From: Oryzias latipes
Taxonomy: Eukaryota > Chordata > Actinopteri > Beloniformes > Adrianichthyidae
Direction: 5' to 3'
Assembly: GCF_002234675.1 (NCBI RefSeq)
Contig: NC_019867.2
Span: 28,261,166-28,325,165 of the forward strand
DNA length: 64,000 nt
The position numbers and the translations under genes were made by a program. This document shows positions 13,001-23,215 of the stretch, piece after piece (positions within the stretch are counted from its first letter, which is position 1; every line of letters begins with the position of its first letter). The notes below the pieces were generated by a model. That model had not been told where the DNA came from. It did not search any database and worked only from the letters and a program-made list of their open reading frames with translations.

Positions 13001-14627
13001 GACCTCGAGGCCCCTCAGTCCTGCATGTTTTCCACGTTGCCCTGCTTAAGCACACCTGATTCAGCTCATCATCCGGTTCTGCATAAGCCGGACAGTGACA
13101 GTCATCAAAGGCAGGTGTGCTTGAGCATGGTTGAATTGAAGAAATGCAGGACTGAGCTTAAACTGGTTCTCTTGTCTTTAAATCTTAATGTTAAGTTGAT
13201 TGGCTTTAAAAATGGAAAACAAGGGCTTTAAAAGTGCATTTTTTAAAAATATTTTATGTTTATTTCTCAGCTGAAATGCAGCAGTTTAGTTGTTTAAGTT
13301 GGCATTAACACTCCACAAACAAATCTTGTCAGAGTAATATCATACTTTAAAGACCCGCTCTGAGGAAAAATGGTGTTTCTGGTGTTTTTAACATGTTCTT
13401 CTCATGATGGAGGTCATATGTGAAGAAAATTATGCTTAAAACTGCATTTCTGAGTTTATTCAAATTGTTGTGAATCAGGAGCAGACTTATAGAAAACTTA
13501 TAGTTGTGACATAGAAGCTACGATCGGCGGGCCACAACCCCCCCACTCAGACCAACAGATCCATGCGCTTCTTTGTTTTCCTCCTCTGAGCCGTTATCTG
13601 GTTTTAAACTGGATGGTTGGATAGCTCCAGTATTGCTTGCCATTTTTGTTGCACCGATAATGTTAGCTTGGGGATGTGAAGGGCTGTAAGCTAGCAGGAG
13701 AGAGTGTAAACAGAGAGCTCTCAGTAACGGGGAGGGGAAATAGGAACTGGCTTACTCTGCACCAACAGTCCCGCCCGCAACTGGTGAATTTCTAAGGAAC
13801 TCCTGCATCTCTGCAGAAACTGACGGATTGTGTGTTCCCCGCAGGTCTGGAGGTCGAGGCTGCGCCGGTGCTCCAGGTGATGCGCAGTTACATCCGGACT
13901 TTCTTTGGCTGCCAGGAGTGCAGTCGCCACTTTGAGCAGGCAGTGGCCGCCGGCATTCACGAGGTGAAGAGTGCAGAGCAGCAGATCGTGTGGCTGTGGA
14001 ACCAGCACAACCGGGTCAACGCGCGGCTGGCAGGTCTGCACAGACGCACACAACCACAGGAACAGACTACGGTCTGGTCCATGAATCGGAGATATGAAAG
14101 TGTGCTTCTCCTCTTCCTCAGGCTCCTTGAGCGATGATCCCCTCTTTCCTAAAGCTCAGTGGCCGAGCCCCTCCCTCTGCGCCTCCTGCCACGAAGAGAG
14201 AAACGGGGTCCACGAGTGGAACCTGGACAATGTTCTTCACTTTCTCCGACACCACTACAGTGCCTCCAACCTGTCCCCCAAGTACTCCCTGACTCCCCCG
14301 CGTGTCCCCGCTCCTTCTTTTGATCTCCTTCCCACCAGCGAGTCAAAGGTGGAAGACCGCGGAGGAGAAGGGGGGGGAATGAAAGCCGAGGAGCAGCCAG
14401 AGCCTCAACCAGCACAGCACAGCCCGAGGCCGGCGCTGAAGGCTTTAGAGATGGGGGAGGCGGAAGGCCGGGGGGTGTGGATTCTGGGCATGGGCTTCAA
14501 CAGCGTGGACATGAGTCTGTGCGTGGTGCTCTACGTCTGCTCCTGCCTCTTCCTCATGCTGCTCTTCTTCTTCTTCAAGGTTCGTTCCAGGAGGTGGAAG
14601 CTCCGACATTCCCGCTTCCATGTGTGA
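1047..14627 (+). CDS. qsox2: Quiescin sulfhydryl oxidase 2 (12 exons, 654 aa)
   Basis: The product is a FAD-dependent thiol oxidase that makes disulfides in secretory-pathway proteins and passes electrons to O2, giving H2O2. Exons: 1047-1281, 6523-6623, 6720-6768, 8613-8718, 8793-8883, 9255-9400, 9728-9865, 10175-10304, 12287-12409, 12478-12628, 13845-14033, 14122-14627. All borders are GT-AG, phases match, and the total is 1965 nt including the stop. Seen in the protein: signal peptide about 1-22; thioredoxin site C60-G-H-C63; Cys388/Cys400 opening the Erv/ALR domain; redox site C446-x-x-C449 followed by the FAD-binding WNQHNRVN segment; a third CxxC at 506-509; a poorly conserved Pro/Glu-rich linker; and a membrane segment about 617-638 with a short basic tail. 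Human QSOX2 is about 700 aa, so length fits. The 2-versus-1 assignment rests on the nacc2/brd3 neighbourhood and is somewhat less certain than the family. Confidence 0.95.
2270..2400. mobile_element. Fragment of a TTAA-flanked non-autonomous transposon (AGACCCACTC family)
   Basis: Shares the internal segment containing AACAGAGAGCTCTCAGC and a later CTGCAGAAAC with the longer copies near 5.8, 13.4, 39.3 and 40.0 kb. Only one end of the element remains here, inside qsox2 intron 1. Confidence 0.5.
2440..2824. mobile_element. hAT-like MITE (TAGGGCTGCAC ends)
   Basis: A 385-bp unit that begins TAGGGCTGCAC and ends GTGCAGGCCTA, which are imperfect inverted copies of each other in the style of hAT termini. 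It has no coding capacity. A related copy with the same internal order (ATGAGGAAAAC, then TGATTGGTCAA, then CCATTTATTGCA) starts at 41963. It lies in qsox2 intron 1. Confidence 0.65.
5097..5175. mobile_element. hAT terminal fragment (CAGGGGTCCCCAAC)
   Basis: Starts with CAGGGGTCCCCAAC, followed by a GC-rich stretch with paired CCGGCACCGG and GGTACCGGGC motifs. This is the usual look of one end of a vertebrate hAT transposon. No second end is found nearby, so it is a truncated relic in qsox2 intron 1. Confidence 0.55.
5829..6290. mobile_element. TTAA-flanked MITE copy (AGACCCACTC family)
   Basis: Begins TAAAGACCCACCCC and carries the family order: GTTCTTGTGGCATTTTTC, GGAGCAGAC, GGCGGGCCACAA, CTTTGTTTTCCTC, GCTGTAAGCTAG, AACAGAGAACTCTCAGC. 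The same order is found at 13347. The far inverted terminus is missing or eroded. It lies in qsox2 intron 1, just before exon 2. Confidence 0.7.
6795..7212. mobile_element. Tc1/mariner transposon 5' fragment
   Basis: The left part resembles the untranslated lead of teleost Tc1 elements (a block containing CTAAATACCACCA and GTTCAATCAAGAAATC). It runs into a degraded transposase start that can be read approximately as [12 protein letters not shown]. The reading frame stops within a few dozen codons and no catalytic DDE region follows, so this is a dead fragment in qsox2 intron 3. Confidence 0.6.
7217..7342. mobile_element. Truncated MITE of the CCCTTTAACAC family
   Basis: Contains the family signature GCTGCTTTTCTCCGCATCAG and ends with CTCTGGTGTTAAAGGG, the inverted form of the terminus CCCTTTAACACYGGAG. 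Only this half is present. Confidence 0.6.
7995..8550. mobile_element. MITE of the CCCTTTAACAC family, split by a SINE
   Basis: Opens with TTAA followed by TCCTTTAACACTGGAG. It closes with CTCTCTGGTGTAAAATAG followed by TTAA, so the two ends are inverted and flanked by the TTAA typical of piggyBac-type insertion. Its middle is interrupted by a tRNA-derived SINE (about 8175-8440); the MITE signature GGTTGCTTTTCTCCGCTTC resumes on the right side. It lies in qsox2 intron 3. Confidence 0.65.
8175..8440 (+). mobile_element. tRNA-derived SINE
   Basis: Has a tRNA-like head with an A-box-like segment (GTGGTGTAGCAGTACGG) and a B-box-like GGTTCAATTTC at about 8237-8247. These are followed by the phrase TTGGGCAAGACACTGAACCCC, common in teleost SINEs, and a tail ending in a run that reads AAAGTGCTATACAAGTA. 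The internal promoter is on the + strand. It is inserted in the MITE at 7995-8550. Confidence 0.7.
12979..13165. mobile_element. Short interspersed repeat with hAT-like start
   Basis: Begins near CAATGTTTCCCAACCCTAGA and ends near GAAATGCAGGACTGA, with an internal pair of imperfect inverted segments (AAGCACACCTGATTC and CAGGTGTGCTTGAG). This is the layout of a non-autonomous DNA transposon. It lies in qsox2 intron 10. Confidence 0.5.
13347..13832. mobile_element. TTAA-flanked MITE copy abutting qsox2 exon 11
   Basis: Starts TTAA then AGACCCGCTCTGA and keeps the full internal order seen at 5829 and, inverted, at 39258. The far terminus is lost. The last recognisable part (CTGCAGAAACTGACGG) ends only about 15 bp before the exon 11 splice acceptor at 13844, so it may supply the branch-point region. 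Confidence 0.7.
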
Positions 14628-15600
14628 CCCAGTCCAGATCGTTTGCCTGACCCGGTTCTGAACGAAGCTAGCAGAGCCACCATGGATGCTCAGCGTTCAA
14701 AAGCAAAGGAATCTCAGTGCTTTTTCACAAAAGTGAAAAATCTGGACCAGACTGCACTCTGAATCAGAACCAGGACTTTTTTCATTTTTTAGATTCAAAC
14801 GGGACGCTCTGATCCGGCCTAGGAAGAGTCACGAGTTGAACTCTTTAAACTGGACTGCATATCCCAGAATCCCTCTGGAGGGACGTGAAGGGGTAACTGG
14901 CAGGAAAATAAACTGGATCCGAGAGCCCGAGGTCACTTTGTGCCAAACCTGCTGACACACCTGTCGTCTCATGCCCCGCCCCCTTCTGCACAAAAACAGT
15001 GTTTGTGTTTACAACTGTGTGAGGAACCACATTGAGCAAATTAAGAAACTCAGATCAGGAAAGATTATTTTTAATCCAGGCTCGGATGAAAAGATGGGTT
15101 ACTCTAGATTAAAAGTAAAGTTGAAGTCATAGGTTAATTGTGTTGGGCTGGTGGTGATTATAGATGAATCCATCCCAGCGTCTGAAAAGGACGAGGGGGA
15201 GGATACCCCTCCTCTTCTTTTCAGAAAAAAGATGAAGTACAAATATTTTTCTATCAGGTACAGTTGCAGGATTTAAGAGAGACAACAGCAGGAGTGAGTT
15301 CAAAAATACAAGGAAAATAGGCTAAAACAATGTGAAAGTAATTACTATTTTTTATCTTTGAAATTTATTTATTAAATAAAAATGCGACCAAGATGTGCCG
15401 GTAGTTTTGATATTTATTTTTTACCTTAGCTTTAGTTCTTTGTGGATTTCCCACCTGGGTCAAACTGTTTTATTTTCCCTTTTATCAATCACTCAATAGG
15501 ACTCTTCCTGTACTTTTGTGTTTCATTAATGCTGTTCTGTTTGGAGGAACGGTTTCAAACCTGTAAATGTGTGTGAATAAATCCTGTTGCCGGAGTGCTG
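14628..15600 (+). promoter_or_regulatory. qsox2 3' UTR and polyadenylation signal
   Basis: Sequence after the qsox2 stop codon contains no further coding signal. A canonical AATAAA at 15576-15581, followed by a GT-rich stretch (TGTTGCCGG, then TGGTTTGGTGTT), is the best candidate cleavage signal, which gives a 3' UTR of about 970 nt. Earlier AATAAA-like sequences exist (for example near 14908), so shorter transcripts are possible. Confidence 0.6.
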
Positions 15601-16500
15601 GTTTGGTGTTTTATTTTTATTTTTTGTGGATTGATGGTTGAGATCTCAAAGCAATTTCTGTTTTGCTGCCATTTAAACTCAAATTCAAGCTGCGAGCGGT
15701 GTGGTATGTCTTGCAGTGGCGATCCCTCACCCCATCTCCCCCGGTATACCTGCCTCTCCTTCCACTTCTATCAGCCTGGTCAGAGCTGTTCATGAAAAAT
15801 TTACAACAACAAAAGTTCAGAATGGCAGCTTTTCTGTTAGTTTTATCTCCATAACAACTATTTTATTATTTGGGCGCCAGGGGGTGACAAACAGACCTAT
15901 GTATTTTTTGAAGAATCGGCAACAGTACATTTTTGGTTTTCCTTGGCAACCAAGGTTTTATGTCAACCACACCAGCATTCCTAATGTGTTCATATTGTAT
16001 CGTTTCGTTCAGCTTCAGCCTAGGGATTCATGTATTTAATATTCAAAATATTCTGGTTAAGAACATGCGAGAAACAGGTGAACGCTACTTTGGCGAGCTT
16101 GCCATGCTTACGCCATTCAAAATCTGCTAACTTTAAAACCTTCATTTAAAGTAGGTTCCCAATGATGCTTGAGGAGCTAGGAGGCAATAGATCAAAATCC
16201 CTAGTTCAAACTTGTTACTCGTGTTTTGTTTTTTAAATTCATATGGCGCCCTTTTCCTGAGGTCAAAGGTCAACGAAACTTATGTTCTGGTTGCAGATAA
16301 CTCTGTGCCGTGTGTGTGAATTTCATAAAGATCTCTCGAACAAAGTTTTTCTTTTTTCCCATATTGTGGAAAATCGCAAAAATCGCCAAATTTCACACTT
16401 GTCTGTCAAGCTGTAGGTCCTGTGGCCATCCCATAATAATTTGAAAACTTCTTTTGAATTTCCCAGACACGTGTTTTTTAGTTTAGTTAGTTATTTTCAC
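15600..16500. other. Intergenic stretch with no recognised gene
   Basis: Between the qsox2 poly(A) site and the next repeat I see only short open frames without family resemblance. The sequence has mixed composition, includes a phrase GGCGCCAGGGGGTGACA, and may be an old transposon. I cannot assign it. Confidence 0.4.
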
Positions 16501-16509
16501 CGGGTACCA

Positions 16510-16745
16510 GGTGTGGGCAAATTTTGGTGAATAAATGGTTAGCGCTCTTGCCTCACAAAAAGTAGACCCCCGGTTCCTGGGGGACCTGTATCGGAACACC
16601 AATGGGGGACCTTTTTGTGTGGAGTTTGCATGTTTTCCCCGTTCACACGTGGGTTTTCTCTGGGGGACTCCGACTTCTTCCCACCGTCCCAAAACATGCT
16701 TCATAGGTTCATTGGTTACTCTAAATTGTCCATAGGTGTGAACAT
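16510..16745 (+). mobile_element. Teleost interspersed repeat (GTGTGGAGTTTGCATGTT type)
   Basis: Contains the very common teleost phrase order GTGTGGAGTTTGCATGTTTT, CCCCGTTCACACGTGGGTTT, CCCAAAACATGCTTCATAGG and CTCTAAATTGTCCATAGG. The same repeat, interrupted, occurs at 48400-50430. It has no coding capacity. Confidence 0.7.
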
Positions 16746-16784
16746 TTTTTGTTTTTTTTCTGGTGTGACTGTGAAAATGCAGAG

Positions 16785-17000
16785 CTGATTGTGGTTCCTA
16801 GAATTTCTGAAAGCACAGTTGGAGGTAGAGCCTTTAGCCACCAAGCCCCTGTCTTATGGAATAAGGTCCCAGCTCACGTAAGAGAGGCCGACACAGTTTC
16901 TACATTCAAAGTTAGGCTTAAAACATTTCTCTTTGGACAGGCTTATTGCCAGGCTCAGAGAATATTTAACTTATTGCTCCCCCTACCTCACCTACTGTAA
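16785..17000 (+). pseudogene. C-terminal fragment of a non-LTR retrotransposon polyprotein
   Basis: Reads approximately as VVPRISESTVGGRAF followed by VLWNKVPAHVR and FKVRLKTFLF. This matches the usual C-terminal tail (RxxxxGxRAFxxxAPxLWNxLP...FKxxLKTxLF) of LINE-type reverse transcriptase proteins. There is no reverse transcriptase core nearby, so it is a 5'-truncated relic. Confidence 0.6.
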
Positions 17001-17129
17001 TGAAGTTTGGGGGAATAATTACAATTTTCATTACATCCATTATACATATTTCTCCGCAGAGGGAAGATGGTTTAATAAACCGGGCAAGGGCGGCCCATTC
17101 CTTCTGCTTAGATTAATACTATATTGTAT

Positions 17130-17560
17130 TGATATTGTGTGAGGAAACTGGAAATTGTAAACAGGACTGTAAAATAGGTAAATTAGTTTCGTTCCCTCTT
17201 AGTTTCCTGCACACAGAAATTAATGAATAATGACTCAGAGACAAAAACTTATCTTTAGTGGTAGTTTTACTCCCCACAAGAAGCACATGTTTGTACGAAG
17301 GGTTACAGACAGATGAACAGGTTGCTGCATCAAAGTCCGAACAACAGAGATCAAGGATGGGCTTGGTATATAAACCCTGCATTTGCATATTCAGAAGATC
17401 ATCCGATGGACAATGATGTGAAAATCACACCCACAGGTTGTTGCAGGCTAGATGCTCGAAGGTCAGGGAGCTTCAAGTGTCAGATCTCTCTGAGGTTATC
17501 ACAGATATTTACCAGAGCACAAACACCAGCACACACAAAAAGGAAAAAGGGAGGATGAGG
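17130..17560. other. Possible LTR fragment (low confidence)
   Basis: About 430 bp with a TATATAAACCC motif at about 17368-17378, a region rich in CACA at its right end, and no coding capacity. The organisation could be that of a solitary LTR, but no paired copy, target duplication or primer-binding site is visible. It could equally be a DNA-element fragment. Confidence 0.2.
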
Positions 17561-18196
17561 AATGCTATGAGACAATAGTCTTGGTTGTGCTTTCTTCAAA
17601 TGTAATATAATTTTGAGATGACAATACATAATGAATCAAGTTTAAACCATTAGTGTAATAAAAGTAAAAGTTAGTGTAATAAAAAGTAAAAGGGAGTTTC
17701 TAGCTATTCTGTTTCTAATTATTCTTAACATTTTGTTATCCAAAAAATGTAATTTTCTATTATTATTATTGTTGTTGTTGTTGTTACCATGCGCTATAAA
17801 GACCACAGCGCATGCAACTTATTATCAAAAAGTATGAATTAAATTTAATAACTAACAATTAGTTGCTAGTAGGCTGATGGAAGTTTGAAACCGGGGAAAG
17901 TATGGTGCACTGGGGTTCTGTCCTCTATTCTCATCTACTTTCCCTCTCTTCCTCTCCTCCATTCTTGATCTCATTTAGTCCTCCATGCCTCTGTTTGGTG
18001 CAGTGTGATTATTGCGTTGTCCCTCTTTCCCACTTCCCTCCAGGGGGTGCAGAAGTGATTCCAGATTCCAGTTGGCGCGTCCGTGGTCCGGTACCTGGCC
18101 GTAGACCTCGCCTCTGGCTTGTCTGTGCTACTGCTCCTACACTTCTGCTGGACTATTTAAACATGTAGTTGTAGAGTTAGATACATTTCTTCTTCT

Positions 18197-18409
18197 TTAA
18201 CCCTTGAGCTATCTTAGATGACCCCACCCTTACATTGACGTGTTCTTTCTACCATGACAAAGGTGGATAAAGGTGGAAAGATTTCATGTAATCCATGGAC
18301 ACCAGTGAAGATCACAAATCATTGAAGAAAAAAGGTTCAGAGCACTGTCTAGTGGGTCTAGATGACCCAACTCCCAATGTTAAAGTGCCTAGGATAGCAC
18401 AAGGGTTAA
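18197..18409 (-). mobile_element. TTAA-flanked MITE, CCCTTGTGCTATC family, complete copy
   Basis: A 213-bp unit bounded exactly by TTAA on both sides. It has ends CCCTTGAGCTATC and GATAGCACAAGGG that are inverted copies, and inside it GGGTCATCTAGACCCACTAG-like and TTCAATGATTTGTGATCTTC-like blocks in reverse orientation. It has no coding capacity. Related copies lie at 18931, 19558 and 31611. TTAA target sites with CCC...GGG ends are the hallmark of piggyBac-type transposition. Confidence 0.8.
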
Positions 18410-18720
18410 GGAAGCGCATTAGGGTGGAGGAATAAAAACAACAAAAACAGAAAGGTTAAAATAATACCAATAATAATTTAAACACATTAAAACCCAAACA
18501 TTTGTTGTTGATTTACAACAGTTGCTTTTTTAGGAGATTTTTAGTATAAAATGCAACAATTTCTCTCATTGAAAGTGGATCTGTTCTGAAGGAATCTGAC
18601 GTCTGTGGTTTAGAAATGTTAGCCTGAAAAAAATCTGTATGCGTGTGTGTGGGGGGGGGGGGTCCCAACAGAACACTGGGTTGTACAGAAACAACAAAAG
18701 ATGGATGCAGCACTCCATCT

Positions 18721-18900
18721 ATGGGTGGCAGTGGCTCAGGCGGTTGAGCAGGTCGTCCAATGATCGAAGGGTCGGGTTCGCTCCCCGCTCCCCCCAGCCA
18801 ACGCTGTGTCCCTGTGCAAGACACCTCACCCTCCTTACCTCCAGTGTGGCTCCACTGGTGTGTGAATGTGCATGTCCAGGTGATGGTCAGCCGTAGGCAG
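18721..18900 (+). mobile_element. tRNA-derived SINE
   Basis: tRNA-like head: A-box-like GTGGCTCAGGCGGTTGAG, then a B-box-like GGGTTCGCTCCCC at about 18772-18784. These are followed by the teleost SINE body phrase CAAGACACCTCACCCTCC and GGCTCCACTGGTGTGTGAAT. The body matches, in opposite orientation, the element at 22880-23215, so both belong to one family. A run of 12 G lies just upstream (18650-18661). Confidence 0.75.
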
Positions 18901-18930
18901 CCACGGTGGGCCTACAACAGTAGCTTATCA

Positions 18931-19052
18931 TCAATCCATGGACAACAGTGAAGATCACAAATCATTGAAGAAAAAAGGTTCAGCGCACTGTCTAGTGGGT
19001 CTAAATGACCCAACTCCCAATGTTAAAGTGCCTAGGATAGCACAAGGGCTAA
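18931..19052 (-). mobile_element. Truncated copy of the CCCTTGTGCTATC MITE
   Basis: Only the half from ATCCATGGACAACAGTG to GATAGCACAAGGG is present, directly after the SINE at 18721. The terminal TTAA has become CTAA. Confidence 0.75.
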
Positions 19053-20280
19053 GAGTTCCTCCATCCTGGGGAGGATCCTTTTTTCAGTAGACACCCCTGA
19101 GGTTTCTTTTTTTTCCCGAAGTCAGTTTGTTTAGGAGTTTTTTCGGACCAAGAAGGAGGGTCTGAGGGCAGGGATGCCCAGTCTAGTTTAGTCTGTTTAG
19201 TTTAGTGATTGCCTATTTAATTCTATTATTTCATGTTCTTTATGATTTCATGTTCTTATACAATTACCGGTATGATGCCCGTTGAGACGACTGTGAAGGT
19301 TCACAATTAATCAATGGACAAGATGGGGTTTCTTGCAAGATCTTTTAATATGTATCGTTTTTGTTTTGTTTTTTGCTTTAGTTTTTTCTTTTTCTTTTTG
19401 CAAAGGAAGATAAAAAAAGTACAACAGAATAGTTTCAAAACTAAAGTAATTTGGGGCATAACTGAAAAAGAAAAACAAAATGAAACGAAACAAAAGAAGT
19501 GGGACTAAACTGAAAATGTCTCAGACTCAGCCCCTGTCCAGACAAAATGGGGAAGCTTTAACCCTTGTGCTATCCTAGGCACTTTAACATTGGGAGTTGG
19601 GTCATCTAGACCCACTAGACAGTGCTCTGAACCTTTTTTCTTCAATGATTTGTGATCTTCACTGGTGTCTATGGATTACATGAAATCTTTCCACCTTTAT
19701 CCACCTTTGTCATGGTAGGGAGAACACATCAATGTAAGGGTGGGGTCATCTAAGATAGCACAAGGGTTTAAGACAGGGACAAACCATACTGGAGACATGA
19801 GGGAGGGGAAAACAAACTAATCAAACATTCCAACTAATTAATCTATGATTGCAAAACAGGAAAACAGAAAAACAAAATTGATACAATATAAAGGTAGGCT
19901 TCAACAAACGGTGAACTGAATAATTTCCTTTAAATTAGCACAAATAAAGTCCATGAGGAGAGTTGGTAATCCCTGCAGTTCCCCAGTAGATTTTCCCAAT
20001 ATCCTCTGCTAATTACTATGGATGGGCTCACCTGAGATGGAAACTCAGGAAACAAACAAAAGTTAATAAACTATTTTACTCACTTAAAACAAATTAATCA
20101 AATGTGTGCACCCATTGTTAATTTATTTTAATTAAACAAAGTAAAAAATAAATGTTTTAATTTAAAGAAAAATAAACAAATACCAACACCTATGTGGTGG
20201 TTTGAGGTTCAACCACCACGACTATTGTTGTAATATTGGGCTATATAAATAAAGTTGAATTGAATTTAAATTGAATACGT
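19053..20280 (+). mobile_element. LINE-type 3' tail repeat, interrupted by a MITE
   Basis: Starts with a block like TCCTGGGGAGGATCC, CCTGAGGTTTC and GGAGTTTTTTCGGAC, which is the usual teleost LINE/SINE 3' region. It ends around 20240-20278 with ATTGGGCTATATAAATAAAG and TTGAATTGAA repeats. The CCCTTGTGCTATC MITE (19558-19771) sits within it. A related tail occurs in reverse at about 49290-49360. Confidence 0.5.
19558..19771 (+). mobile_element. TTAA-flanked MITE, CCCTTGTGCTATC family, complete copy
   Basis: TTAA (19558-19561), then CCCTTGTGCTATCCTAGG, and at the other end GATAGCACAAGGG followed by TTTAA. Same length class and internal blocks as 18197-18409 but in the opposite orientation. 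Confidence 0.8.
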
Positions 20281-20779
20281 GCTGACAGATGGAGAACACA
20301 GGAATGCCCACTTTGAGCCCTCTCTCTGTCTAAACAATACTGTAACTTAGTTTTGCTGAACTCCAGCTTGACGTTGCCCTATCCGATCAGTCAAAAGTGG
20401 CCAACCAGGACTTGTGCAGCATAGCCAAAGCTGACAAGTGTTACCCATCAGGCACGTCTGACGGGCGCCACCTGGTGATGTAAGCTCAAGTCCCGTATGC
20501 TCATTTCAAATGTGGTTTTGTGTTGTCTCACTAGTTCTCTGAATTACTTTTTTTTTAGTACCAGCTCTAGTTGTAAGGTTCTTGTGGCTGCCCCTAACCT
20601 CCGAACAGACCTTCAGAGAAGGTCACAGCATCATTTAAAATCACAAAGAGTTTTCATCTGAGGTGAATTGCAAACATATTTTCAGGACAAGATTGTCTTG
20701 ATCTTTGTGTTTATTCATTTAAAAGCTTAAATTCACAAACATATATTTGACCTTTTCACTCATCCACCCACCACACACC

Positions 20780-21460
20780 GACTGGTCTGTCTGCCTCCTT
20801 AATGATGCAATGGTAAGTTTAAAAACAGACACACAACTTGGCCGTCTTTAGTCAGTCTCTCTGCAGCAACTGTGTCTCATGTAAGAAAAGAGTGAACTCA
20901 TAATGAGAGCTGAGGCTGCATTGTGTGTGTGTGTGTTTGCGAAACTGGCACTCAGTCGCAGTATGCACGTTATGTACTCAGCATGCCAACTCAGCCTCAG
21001 CACTGCAATGCAGCGCTATGCATTTGGCCAAGTCATGCCACACAGACACACAAACGCACACACCCTCAGAGACTCACACACAATGAAGCATGTGTGAGTC
21101 CACACTGACATGTAGCGGCTGCGTGTGTGCTTGGTGTTTCTGCATGCTTTTGTGTGACTGTTAGCCCTGCTGTGTGTTTGTCTCTGCGGCGACGAGCTCT
21201 GATGATACTGTCTCCCATCCTCTGCAGGGCAGTTAGCCGCATTAGCTCCCTGCTTGTCCTCAGATGACTCCTCCTCCTCCTCCTCTTCCTCCTTGGCTGT
21301 CTGCTGTATCGCTGCCTCCCCACACACACCCCCCCTCCCTTCTGTGACACATCAGACGATACGACTGAGCAGAGGAGAAGAAGAAAACCTCTCCCAGCAC
21401 GCTGTCCTGCCTGCTGCATGGAGGAGAAGCAGAGGAGAAAGAGGAGCAGGAGGAGGTGAG
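20780..21460 (+). promoter_or_regulatory. Candidate nacc2 promoter / untranslated first exon
   Basis: The least repeat-like, most GC-balanced stretch upstream of nacc2. It ends in a purine-rich run with a good donor, GGAGGAG|GTGAGG at 21455/21456. nacc2 translation begins just inside an exon at 26197, so an upstream non-coding exon is expected. Placing it here is inference, and no core promoter motif is decisive. Confidence 0.25.
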
Positions 21461-21679
21461 GAGCTGTCCTTCTGTCTGTGTGACATCCATCTTTATTTAA
21501 CTGTATCTCTGCTGTGTGTCTCTAGAACTGTCAAGTCTCTGTAAAGCAGTCTTTCTCTGTGTTTACACTGTTGTCTTCTGGCCATCCGTCCGCCTGTCTG
21601 TCTGCAGCTTTAATGTACACAACAACAACCGTGACCTAAACTTACCTGAACTGGACTTCCTTGGACCAAACTAGTCAGT

Positions 21680-21930
21680 GTCAGAGCTGTAATGGGCTGC
21701 GCTGTGCTGTTTTTGACTGTAATGGGCTGCGAAGGACAGTGCTGGACTGTGGAGGGTGGAGGATGACTGTACCTGAAAGCAGTAGATCATAGGGACCTGA
21801 ATGACTGCACCAGACTGTAGTGTGTTCTAGAAGACTGCTCAGAGCTGGATTCTGCTTGGAGGTCTGCAGTAGACTGTTTCAGACTAGACTGGTATCCGGA
21901 AGACTGTTTTGGACCACACACTTAACCATG
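21680..21930 (+). repeat. Irregular GACTG motif cluster, left part
   Basis: About nine occurrences of GACTG(T/C) or AGACTAGACTGG-like sequence in 250 bp, with irregular spacing of 15-40 bp, for example TTTTTGACTGTAATGG, CCAGACTGTAGTG and GTAGACTGTTTCAG. A similar cluster resumes at 24655. It is not a clean tandem repeat. Confidence 0.45.
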
Positions 21931-22879
21931 GAGGCTGTGGGCAGTGATACTTTTTAGTCACGTGACATGTGGGCTAACTTGGAGGGAAAAATGAGTCCAT
22001 GTCCAAGATGTCAGCTGACAAACAGCAGGAGCCGGATAGTTCTTTTTCAAAGTTTTTGTTTAATAAATACTTTCAACACCTCATAAAAATCTAAAATGAA
22101 TAATTGTAAGTTTGAAATTTGGTTCATAGCACCAGCAGAGTATTGCAGTTACTTGTTTCTTCAGAGAAACCTTGAATTAAATTGAAATTCAGGTCTCTCC
22201 ACGGCAGGACTTTGGTGATATTTGCTTCTATCAGGTGGAGTACACATACAAAAGATTGACTTGGACTTTGTTTTCAAACGTCAGGTAAGCCACTCTTGCT
22301 GGCAGCCTGTGTCTTTTTTAACGTCGTGAATTTAACTTGCATCAATAGCTGCGTTTCCATTGACTATGAAATTATACAAATTGGATTTGCGATAACAAAC
22401 TCGCTGAATGGAAACACAATTTCGAAAAATGCTCACTTTTATCAAAAAAAGGTTTTGGCGCTTGGAGAAGGTGGATTTGGAGGGGTTTCCAAATTTGACA
22501 TATTTTGCAGAACTGTAATGAAAAACTTTTTTCGAATTAAATGAGCCACACAGCTCGTCAAAAGTTGAGCGTGTCATGCAGAATTGTTGGTTCTACAGCT
22601 GCTTTGTAAAATCACCGACCACCATTTCCCAAAATGGCTTCATCTGTAAACGCTCCCATGAGTAAGGAGCTCGCCGCTGCATGCCCTGAATAAGACGCCG
22701 ACGTCTCATTTGATAGATGATGATGGGCGATAGTGCTGTGGCAAAAATTTGAATGTAACTGCTGTAAATCACATGAGTTGGTTTGTGTTTATCCGCATAA
22801 ATATGATTTAGTGGAAACGGTGTAATTGTGAATTTGTGGGGGTTTTTTTACATTTCTGGAATTTTAAAGTTTTAATAAT

Positions 22880-23215
22880 AATAATAATGGATTGGATTTA
22901 TCTGCACTTTTCAAGACACTCAAAGCGCTTACATTGTGTCCATTATTCATTCACTCCTCATTCACACTTGGTGACGGTAAGCTATGGTTGTAGCCACAGC
23001 TGCCCTGGGGCAGGCTGACAGAGGCGTGGCTGCCATTGCGCGCCTACGGCCGCTCTGACCATCACCGGGAGCATTCATGCACATTCACACACCAGTGGAG
23101 CCACACTGGAGGCAAGGAGGGTGAAGTGTCTTGCCCAAAGACACAACGACATTTTGGCTGGTGGGAGCAGGGATCGAACCGCCAACCCTTCGGTCATTAG
23201 ACGACCAGACAGAAA
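22880..23215 (-). mobile_element. tRNA-derived SINE, antisense
   Basis: Read on the minus strand it has a B-box-like GGTTCGATCCC (plus strand GGGATCGAACC at about 23170) and the body phrase GTGTCTTTGGGCAAGACAC. It ends at the left in the teleost tail phrase AAAGCGCTTACATTG (plus strand 22922 onward). The same body is found at 18721-18900. Confidence 0.7.

Noticed and set aside
18721..18800. tRNA gene candidates (also 8189, 23170, 34990 and 48315)
   Set aside because: All have A/B-box-like sequence but do not close a cloverleaf, and each is followed by a SINE body. They are SINE heads, not tRNA genes.
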